From NCBI GenBank assembly GCA_964485905.1, contig CAZAJY010000018.1, forward strand, positions 1-12,571: a DNA stretch of 12,571 nucleotides, in the 5' to 3' direction. The notes under the pieces are model-generated. The model was given only the letters and a program-made list of their open reading frames with translations, made no database searches and had not been told where the DNA came from. This DNA is from CAIJXO01 sp964485905. GTDB lineage: Bacteria; Patescibacteriota; Minisyncoccia; Phycocordibacterales; GWA1-40-21. The position numbers and the translations under genes were made by a program. Of this stretch, positions 6,204 through 12,571 are shown piece by piece (within the stretch, counting starts at the first letter, position 1; each line of letters begins with the position of its first letter).

Positions 6204-9200
6204 TTATTCACCCAGCTTATCCGCCATCAATTCGGCTTGCTTCAAAACGTTCTCGGTTGCAAGCAGCTGCTGATCCGGTGGATAGCCGTATCGGTTCAAG
6301 ATTCTTTTTACATCACGGCGGAGCCGTGCGCGGACACTTTCCTTGAGCGTCCAGTCAATTGTCGCGTTTCCCTTGACGCTTCTGAAAACTTCAATCGCAA
6401 TGGTCGCCAATTGTTTGTCACCCAAAACTTCTCTTGCATTATCGTTGTTCGCCAATGCGTCATAAAACGCCAATTCGTCCTCGCCAAGATTTAATTCTTG
6501 TCCTCGTTTGTCCGATTCGCGAATATCTTTTGCTAGTTTAATCAACTCGTCAATAACTTGTGCCGTTGTCAGAAGATTGTTTTGATATTTTTTTATCGCA
6601 CTTTCAAGTATTTCGGACAATTTCCTGCTTTGAATAAAATTTTTTCTTGTCCTCATTTTTATTTCATCGTTCAACAGCTTCTTTAGAAGCTCGAGCGCAA
6701 GATTCTTTCTTTCCATTCCCAAAATTTCTGCCAAAAATTCATTGGAAAGAATTGAAATATCGGGCTTCTTAATTCCTGCTGCGTCAAAAACATCCACAAT
6801 TCCTTCAGACACAACGGCTTTGTCTACAATCTGCCGGATAGCTGTTTCAATTTCGGCATCAGATTTTCCTGACCCAATCGGTTCAAATTTCGTCAATCTC
6901 GCCTTAATCGCTTGGAAAAATCCAATCTCGTCTTTTATTTCTATTGCTTTTAGATTTGGGACGGACAAGGCGAACGCCTGCGACAAAAGAGCGACCTGCT
7001 TTGTATATCTATTTTTCCCGTCTTCCAATCCAAGAATATGTTCCTGTGCTTCGAGAATGATGGTAAGTTTCTGGCGTGTGTCAGCCGAAAAGTATTTTTT
7101 ATAATCAAAGCTGTCAAACATCTGCTCTACAATTTCAAATTTTTCAAGCATGGCCGCGACAGCTTCATTTTGATCAAGGGTAGGCGCGCCTTGTCCACCA
7201 CTTGCGGTATAGGTCGCAAGCGCAGTTTTTAAGTCGGACGCAATACCAATGTAATCAACGATGAGGCCACCCGGCTTGTCTTTGAATACTCGATTTACGC
7301 GGGCAATGGCTTGCATGAGATTGTGTCCGCGCATTGCCTTATCTACATACATCGTGTGCAAGCATGGCACGTCAAAACCGGTTAGCCACATATCGCGCAC
7401 AATAACCAGCTTCAGATCATCGCCCTCATCCTTAAATCGGTCGCCGATTGCTTTTCTATTTTGTTTTGTCGTGTTATGTACTTGCCAATTTTCTGGGTCG
7501 GACGATGTTGAAGTCATCACCACCTTGATTGCGCCTTTTTTCAAATCCTTGTCATGCCAATCAGGGCGAATTCTGATAATCTCCTCATAAAGCTCAACGG
7601 CGATTCTTCGACTCATACAAACGATCATTCCTTTCCCCTCAAACGCTTCCCGCCGTTTTTCAAAATGATCAACAATGTCTGTGGCAACAGCTTTCAATCT
7701 GTCCTTATGTCCGACAATTGCTTCCAGTTGCACCCATTTGGTCTTTGCTTTTTCTTTTGCGGTGTTTTCTTCACCTTCAGTAATTGATTCTACTTCTTCA
7801 TCAAGTTTTGCCGCTTCCTCTGGTTTCAGATGGACTTTTACAAGACGCGATTCGTAATAAATCCGCACAGTCGAGCCGTCTTCAACCGCTTGAGCGATAT
7901 CATATACATCAACATAATTACCAAAAACGGCAGGAGTAGAAGCGTCCTCTTTCTCAATCGGTGTACCGGTGAATCCGATAAATGAAGCGTAAGGTAAAGC
8001 ATCTCGCAGATATTTTGCAAAGCCATATCTGATAATGATTTCACCATTTTTTTCACTTGTTTTTGCACCGAATCCATATTGACTTCGGTGTGCTTCATCA
8101 GCAATCACAATAATATTTTTTCTTTCAGACAATAAATCAAAATTCGCCGCGCCGTTCTCTGGGAAAAACTTTTGAATGGTGGTGAACACAATACCCCCAC
8201 CGGCAACTTTCAAAAGATTTTTTAAGTCCTCTCTGTTTTGAGCTTGAGTTGGGTCTTGTCGCAAAAGCTGTTTGCAGTTCGCAAAAGTATCAAAAAGTTG
8301 GTCATCAAGATCATTTCTGTCCGTCATGACAACAATTGTCGGATTATTAAGGGCTAAAACAACCTTGCCAGCATAAAAAACCATTGAAAGGGATTTGCCA
8401 CTTCCTTGCGTGTGCCAAACTACACCAGCTTTTCTATCACCTTTTGGTTGTTGATCAGCTGTCGGCAGGCCATAGTATTCAGGACCTTCTCTTATTATCA
8501 TTTCATTTTCAGCCGTGGCTCTAATTGTGGACTCTATCGCCTTATTAACCGCAAAATACTGATGATAAGCGGCAATTTTTTTGATAGTAATAACGGAAGA
8601 TAAGCCGGTTTTTATATCTTCTTTTTTGCTTTTTTCAAAAACAATAAAATGACGAATCAGATCAAGCAGAACCTGCTTGCTTAACATTCCTCTTATCAAT
8701 GTTTCAATCTGCGGAGTGGTCGCTTTATCTTCTTTGAATCCATCTCTTGATTTCCACGCCATGAAGCGAGAAATATCAGATGAAATAGTCCCTGCTTTCG
8801 CGTCTAAACCATCGGACGCAACTAGCGCGGCGTTATAGTAAAAAAGCGAGGGAATAGCGTTTTTGTAGTTTTGTAATTGCGTAAATGCTTTTTGGACAGT
8901 AGCATTTTCATCAGTTGGGTTTTTCAATTCAAGTACCACGAGCGGTAAACCGTTTACAAACAAAACCACATCAGGCCGCTTGGGGGTATTATTTTCTATA
9001 ACTGTAAATTGATTGCACGATAGAAATTCGTTGTTCTCCGGATTTTCAAAATCAACCAGCCATACTTTGTCGCCCTTGATTCCTTCCGAGCCCATCACTT
9101 CAACCTCTATGCCTTCGGTAAGCATCCGGTGAAATGCTTCGTTATTGTCTATTAAGTTTTGGCTCGGTAAATTCAAAGCCTGTCGAAGGGCTTGCTCTTT

Positions 9201-9383
9201 GGCTTCCTCGGAAATATCGGGGTTGAGTTCGTCAATCGCTCGCTTGAGGCGTTTCTTCAAAACCACCTCGCTCAAATCCGGGCGTTCAAGCTCCTGCTCT
9301 TCGGGCGCTAAGTATTCAAACCCCTGATTTTGCAGAAGCTCAATGACAAATTCTTCAATTGTTGATTCAAATATTTTGGTCAT
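6204..9383 (-). CDS. hsdR: Type I restriction enzyme R subunit (HsdR)
   Basis: This 1059-aa subunit translocates and cleaves DNA when bound to the HsdM-HsdS complex at unmethylated sites. The N-terminal PD-(D/E)xK nuclease has D138 (RPDVVLFVNG) and E152-x-K154 (LELKNP), followed by Q169-x3-Y173, the QxxxY motif of Type I R subunits. The SF2 motor has Walker A TQGSGKS (K330), DEAH box D429-H432 (VIADEAHRS), FTGTPIE, and the late motif QAIARVNRVF. The C-terminal part ending in the RRDVKRILNRYGYPPDQ region resembles the DUF3387 tail of HsdR proteins. All catalytic motifs are intact and the length is normal. It starts 3 nt after the DUF3644 gene stop, in the same operon. Confidence 0.97.
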   Translation of the reverse strand: MTKIFESTIEEFVIELLQNQGFEYLAPEEQELERPDLSEVVLKKRLKRAIDELNPDISEEAKEQALRQALNLPSQNLIDNNEAFHRMLTEGIEVEVMGSEGIKGDKVWLVDFENPENNEFLSCNQFTVIENNTPKRPDVVLFVNGLPLVVLELKNPTDENATVQKAFTQLQNYKNAIPSLFYYNAALVASDGLDAKAGTISSDISRFMAWKSRDGFKEDKATTPQIETLIRGMLSKQVLLDLIRHFIVFEKSKKEDIKTGLSSVITIKKIAAYHQYFAVNKAIESTIRATAENEMIIREGPEYYGLPTADQQPKGDRKAGVVWHTQGSGKSLSMVFYAGKVVLALNNPTIVVMTDRNDLDDQLFDTFANCKQLLRQDPTQAQNREDLKNLLKVAGGGIVFTTIQKFFPENGAANFDLLSERKNIIVIADEAHRSQYGFGAKTSEKNGEIIIRYGFAKYLRDALPYASFIGFTGTPIEKEDASTPAVFGNYVDVYDIAQAVEDGSTVRIYYESRLVKVHLKPEEAAKLDEEVESITEGEENTAKEKAKTKWVQLEAIVGHKDRLKAVATDIVDHFEKRREAFEGKGMIVCMSRRIAVELYEEIIRIRPDWHDKDLKKGAIKVVMTSTSSDPENWQVHNTTKQNRKAIGDRFKDEGDDLKLVIVRDMWLTGFDVPCLHTMYVDKAMRGHNLMQAIARVNRVFKDKPGGLIVDYIGIASDLKTALATYTASGGQGAPTLDQNEAVAAMLEKFEIVEQMFDSFDYKKYFSADTRQKLTIILEAQEHILGLEDGKNRYTKQVALLSQAFALSVPNLKAIEIKDEIGFFQAIKARLTKFEPIGSGKSDAEIETAIRQIVDKAVVSEGIVDVFDAAGIKKPDISILSNEFLAEILGMERKNLALELLKKLLNDEIKMRTRKNFIQSRKLSEILESAIKKYQNNLLTTAQVIDELIKLAKDIRESDKRGQELNLGEDELAFYDALANNDNAREVLGDKQLATIAIEVFRSVKGNATIDWTLKESVRARLRRDVKRILNRYGYPPDQQLLATENVLKQAELMADKLGE

Positions 9384-9386
9384 AAA

Positions 9387-10364
9387 TTATGTATGTTTAG
9401 CCTTATTTTCTTCGCAATGTTTTCTTGCGAAAGACAACCAAGTGTCGTACCAATACCAAGTCTTTACAACCCACATACCATAACCCTTTGATGGATCTTT
9501 CGCATTCTCCACTTGCCATAATTTAGTGTGTTGAGATACGCCAAATTTCTTAAAACCTTCGCTTTGTAATTTTCTCCAAATATCACCTGCTGAATATTTC
9601 ATTTTTTCTTTTTCTTTCACTAATACATATTCTTTATTCATGCCTTTCGCTATTTCAGAATCAGCGGGAATAAACTCAATTACTTTATCTGCTTGTCCTT
9701 TTCTATTTGCAGTTTTAGGGACGAATAAAACTCTATAAGAAAATCTACTATCATTAAAATCATTTTCTGATAATTCTTGGTCAAATTTTTGAATATAAGC
9801 AGAAATATTTTGTGGTAATTCTTTATAATCAACCAACTGATCGACCTGCTTTTCACTCAAAGAAGAAAATTGAAGACTAAAAGACAAGTGTTTTTCTATG
9901 CCACTTTGTTTTGGAAATAACTTTTTCAAATAAAAATTATAATTCAAACAGCAAGCCTGAAATCTTGCACTTAGCAAGTCGTCAATCTTTGTCGTCATTT
10001 GATGCTCTATCTCATGCCTAAGCCCAATCAAAAATTTCAAATTGTTTGCGACTATGTTATCAACTGGCGATTTATTGTCACTCAAACATTTTTCCAATTC
10101 CCAATATTTATGAGCGCCATGCTTGGTAGTATGAAAACTTTTTCTTTTTTCACCTTGATCAAAATATCTATATTCAATTTTATTGTTTCTGTAAAAAGCA
10201 TGTAAAAGATAAGTCCACGATATAACAGCAAGCACAATAAATGATTCTGATTTGAATTGGATATTGGGATTATTAAAAATTTGAACAGCTGACAGCATCG
10301 ACTCCTTTGACTTCAAAAGTAGTTCGTTCTTTACTGATCCAATTTTTCTATTTCTTGTTTTCAT
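9387..10364 (-). CDS. DUF3644-like protein, probable HEPN fold
   Basis: This 325-aa protein resembles the DUF3644 family: an N-terminal helical region with LKSKESMLSAVQIFNNP and SFIVLAVISWTYLLHAFYR, then GLRHEIEHQM. R116 and H121 form an R-x4-H motif typical of HEPN ribonucleases, so RNA cleavage is plausible. The C-terminal part (about 220-325) is basic and aromatic, with AGDIWRKLQSEG, KFGVSQHTKLW and VKTWYWYDTWL, possibly a nucleic-acid-binding module; its function is unknown. It sits between hsdS (2 nt upstream) and hsdR (3 nt downstream), so it is probably made with the restriction complex. DUF3644 genes are known from restriction loci. Family call is by motif and pattern; activity is inference. 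Confidence 0.75.
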   Translation of the reverse strand: MKTRNRKIGSVKNELLLKSKESMLSAVQIFNNPNIQFKSESFIVLAVISWTYLLHAFYRNNKIEYRYFDQGEKRKSFHTTKHGAHKYWELEKCLSDNKSPVDNIVANNLKFLIGLRHEIEHQMTTKIDDLLSARFQACCLNYNFYLKKLFPKQSGIEKHLSFSLQFSSLSEKQVDQLVDYKELPQNISAYIQKFDQELSENDFNDSRFSYRVLFVPKTANRKGQADKVIEFIPADSEIAKGMNKEYVLVKEKEKMKYSAGDIWRKLQSEGFKKFGVSQHTKLWQVENAKDPSKGYGMWVVKTWYWYDTWLSFARKHCEENKAKHT

Positions 10365-10366
10365 AT

Positions 10367-11641
10367 TTAACCATTAAATCCTTTAACCCTCACCTCGCCC
10401 TTCATCAATTTTGGCAAAAGTGTATCGCGGAGAGTGGAGAGGGTTTGGATTTGGGAAGTATTATTCAATATTTTTTGGAATATTGGGACGATAACAAGAT
10501 TAAATTGATCCATAACTGTTTTTTGCGGAAGTGTAATGGCAAAATTTTTCACTAATCCAACATTTAGGTTTTGTTGTGCCGCGCCATTTGCCAGACCATT
10601 AAAAGCATCTCTTAAAAAATGAAGTAGTAGATAGACATATTCATTCGAACAGATTTCTTCATTCGCAACAAAACCACAGGCGGCTTGGTTAAAAGTAGCT
10701 TCTTTTCCGAGAATACCCAATCTTCCAACGGTAGGGGCAGCATAAATTGCCATAACAATACTACCTTTTGGGAAAATTTTTGCAGAAGAATTTTCAAGTC
10801 CTTCTTTTGTGATTTTTTTATCACTTGCAAAAATATAATCGTCTTGCAGTTCTTTTGTCGAAAACCAATCGATATTTCCACCATAATAATCCGTATTGCT
10901 GGTTGAGGGCGTGCCACCAGACGCTAATTTTTTACATAAGTCTTCAATTTTCCCAACCCTCCACCCCTCCGGAATCTTGCCAAGTTCAGAATCAATCATT
11001 TTGCCTGTGGCATTGGGAAAATTAAAATCCTCAAACCACTCTTTAAAAATCGCTTGTGCGGTAGCTTCTAGCGTTTTGTTCTGCTCGCGTAAGAGTTCAA
11101 TTTTATCGTCCAAAGACGACAACACCGCCGCAATGGCGTGCTGTTCGGAGAGTGATGGTAGAGACATCTTAATATCACCGACTTGAGCTAGATTAACATT
11201 AGCCTGCACTGATTGTGCAACTCCTGAATTGGCTAAAGCTTTTTGACGTGGATCTAGTAAAAAATAAAATAGATATTTAAAATATATTTCTCCAGATGTG
11301 GGGCGTATTATTGCAAGAGCTTGATTGATATTTGCTGGAAGTATTTTTTTTGTAACTATCGCAACACGACCAATAACTCCAGCGATAGAAAATAGAATAT
11401 CATTTTCGGCTAGTCTGGAACGCACCATTCTATTATCTATTTCTTGATTGATATATGAAAACTTATTCCTCATGAAAGTTCCATCGTCGTTTATACTTTC
11501 AGCTTTAATAAAATTAATTCCAGCTTTAACAAACTCACCACCGATTGTCGTCGGTGTTGTTCCTTTAGTAATTTTATCTGCCACCTTTCCCAGTGTCGTC
11601 ATTTTCCAGCCTTTTGGAATTGTAGAAGTTTGATCTGACAT
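10367..11641 (-). CDS. hsdS: Type I restriction specificity subunit (HsdS)
   Basis: This 424-aa subunit sets the DNA target of the methylase and nuclease. It has the usual two-fold layout: target-recognition domain 1 starts at TIPKGWKMTTLGKVADK (about 7-23), and domain 2 at KIPEGWRVGKIEDLCKK (P224). Each is followed by a conserved helix: LSEQHAIAAVLSSLDDKIEL in the centre and LSTLRDTLLPKLMKGEVRV at the end. The internal pairing IPxGW...GxTPT/GGTPS shows the typical half-repeat. It is full length with no frameshift. The ATG lies 2 nt after the upstream stop. Recognition sites cannot be read from sequence. Confidence 0.96.
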   Translation of the reverse strand: MSDQTSTIPKGWKMTTLGKVADKITKGTTPTTIGGEFVKAGINFIKAESINDDGTFMRNKFSYINQEIDNRMVRSRLAENDILFSIAGVIGRVAIVTKKILPANINQALAIIRPTSGEIYFKYLFYFLLDPRQKALANSGVAQSVQANVNLAQVGDIKMSLPSLSEQHAIAAVLSSLDDKIELLREQNKTLEATAQAIFKEWFEDFNFPNATGKMIDSELGKIPEGWRVGKIEDLCKKLASGGTPSTSNTDYYGGNIDWFSTKELQDDYIFASDKKITKEGLENSSAKIFPKGSIVMAIYAAPTVGRLGILGKEATFNQAACGFVANEEICSNEYVYLLLHFLRDAFNGLANGAAQQNLNVGLVKNFAITLPQKTVMDQFNLVIVPIFQKILNNTSQIQTLSTLRDTLLPKLMKGEVRVKGFNG

Positions 11642-11643
11642 AG

Positions 11644-12180
11644 TTATCTTTGTTCACATAAAAATATATCAACAAGCGGGCAGAGAGTTTTATATCCATT
11701 TTCTATCAATAATCGATCTCTTGAATTGTCCGGATCTTTGCCGCCATGAAAAAAGTTATTACGGATTGAATACCAAAATTCCACCATATTCTCCCAGTCA
11801 TCTAAACCATGAATAATTCCACTTGTTGCGTGGTCTATATTTTCAGTTAACTGATCGCCTGAACAATTCCACCATTTTAATTCTTCAACTCCCAACCCAT
11901 TGCCACTAATATTTCCGAGAGGCACACGATCTAACTCTTGTTTAATTATTGTCCAAGACTCTTTGATGTTCTGATCACTATTAAGTTTCGGCAAGTAGTT
12001 ATTTCTTATATTTTCATCTCGTTTTAACTTTTGAATTGCCTGACGGTCGTTTATTGCATCTGTAAATTTTTTCTTTTTTAAAAAAGCAATAAATGCAAGG
12101 TATTCAAAAACAAATTTTGAGAAATAATCCTCATTTGTTGCTTTTATGTGCCAACTTTTTATTAACTCGTCGTAATTCAT
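11644..12180 (-). CDS. HEPN-like protein within Type I RM operon
   Basis: This 178-aa, mostly helical, soluble protein has WYSIRNNFFHGGKDP near the C-terminus. R140 and H145 form R-x4-H, and the IRNNFFHGGK pattern followed by ENGYKTLCPLV is typical of a HEPN group found beside restriction-modification genes. It may be a metal-independent RNase acting as a toxin or back-up effector, or an inactive regulator. The N-terminal half (EYLAFIAFLKKKKF) is helical and unassigned. Its start has a good Shine-Dalgarno GGAG (12186-12189) inside the end of hsdM, 5 nt from the ATG, and it begins 2 nt after the hsdM stop. It ends 2 nt before hsdS, so it is embedded in the operon. The role is inferred from motif and position. 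Confidence 0.75.
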   Translation of the reverse strand: MNYDELIKSWHIKATNEDYFSKFVFEYLAFIAFLKKKKFTDAINDRQAIQKLKRDENIRNNYLPKLNSDQNIKESWTIIKQELDRVPLGNISGNGLGVEELKWWNCSGDQLTENIDHATSGIIHGLDDWENMVEFWYSIRNNFFHGGKDPDNSRDRLLIENGYKTLCPLVDIFLCEQR

Positions 12181-12182
12181 AG

Positions 12183-12571
12183 TTACTCCAAATTAAAGCC
12201 AACATTTTTGAGTTGTTTTTTTATTTCTCCGTCCAGTTTCTTTTCTTCCGCCATCTGCTCGGCGAGTTTTTTAGTAAGCCCAGCAATTTTTTCGGCAAAC
12301 GGAATGCCGTCATCAATTTCATCTTGAATACCTACATATCGCCCCGGAGTGAGGACAAAATTATGCTTAGTGATTTCTTCTATGCCAGCTGATTTACAAA
12401 AACCTTTAATGTCTTCGTATTTGCTGTCGCGTTTTCGCCATTCGTGATAAGTACCGGCAACACGCGCCATATCCTCCTCGGAAAATTCACGGTGTGTCTT
12501 ATCTGCCATGTGACCAATCTCGCTCGTATCAATGAATAGAATTTCTCCTGTGCGCTTGCGATCGCCGTTGC
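12183..12571 (-). CDS. hsdM: Type I DNA methyltransferase subunit (HsdM), 3' end
   Basis: Only the last 129 codons are present; the gene continues past the right edge and has no start here. The visible part reads GDRKRTGEILFIDTSEIGHM, then THREFSEEDMARVAGTYHEW, the C-terminal signature of HsdM N6-adenine methylases. VLTPGRYVGIQDEIDDGIPF and a charged helical tail (KLAEQMAEEKKLDGEIKKQL) follow. The SAM-binding and NPPY catalytic motifs lie outside the window. It is the first gene of the operon seen here, and its promoter is beyond the edge. Confidence 0.95.
   Translation of the reverse strand, partial: NGDRKRTGEILFIDTSEIGHMADKTHREFSEEDMARVAGTYHEWRKRDSKYEDIKGFCKSAGIEEITKHNFVLTPGRYVGIQDEIDDGIPFAEKIAGLTKKLAEQMAEEKKLDGEIKKQLKNVGFNLE

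Noticed and set aside
6199..6211. GTG start at 6211 for the small membrane protein
   Set aside because: It overlaps the hsdR stop and lacks a ribosome site, whereas the ATG at 6199 has GGGTGA at good spacing.

Overview
The window reads as accessory DNA from a bacterium whose lineage cannot be fixed from sequence alone. AT-rich genes packed 2-4 bases apart, a replication-relaxation-like gene fragment and GC-rich non-coding repeats would fit a Patescibacteria/CPR-type genome from a metagenome, but this is inference. TGA, TAA and TAG are all used as stops, so the standard bacterial code fits.

Right part (4071 to the right edge, all minus strand): one tightly packed operon, read right to left. 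It holds the 3' end of hsdM (Type I methyltransferase), a 178-aa HEPN-like protein, hsdS (specificity subunit), a 325-aa DUF3644/HEPN-like protein, hsdR (1059-aa restriction/translocation subunit), a small tail-anchored membrane protein, and a 622-aa OLD-type AAA ATPase-TOPRIM nuclease. Neighbouring genes are 2-4 nt apart or overlap as ATGA. The locus is a Type I restriction-modification system with two candidate HEPN RNases inserted between its core genes and a membrane-protein/OLD pair at its 3' end. The likely logic is layered anti-phage defence: DNA restriction first, with RNA or DNA effectors as back-up. That functional link is inferred from gene order.

Left part (1-4070): a repeat-rich, decaying mobile region. 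Two long inverted repeats (30-343 and 3459-3779, about 0.32 kb each, closely similar) enclose about 3.1 kb. Between them lie a truncated replication-relaxation-like gene, a complete IS-like element (958-2339) with a D-D-35-E transposase, an orphan sigma70-type promoter next to a perfect palindrome, and a 239-aa two-helix membrane protein of unknown function. Hairpin-forming sequences mark the arms, the leader of the membrane-protein gene, and the 290-bp spacer before the defence operon.

No tRNA, rRNA, CRISPR array or convincing intrinsic terminator was seen. The operon promoter lies outside the window, upstream of hsdM.
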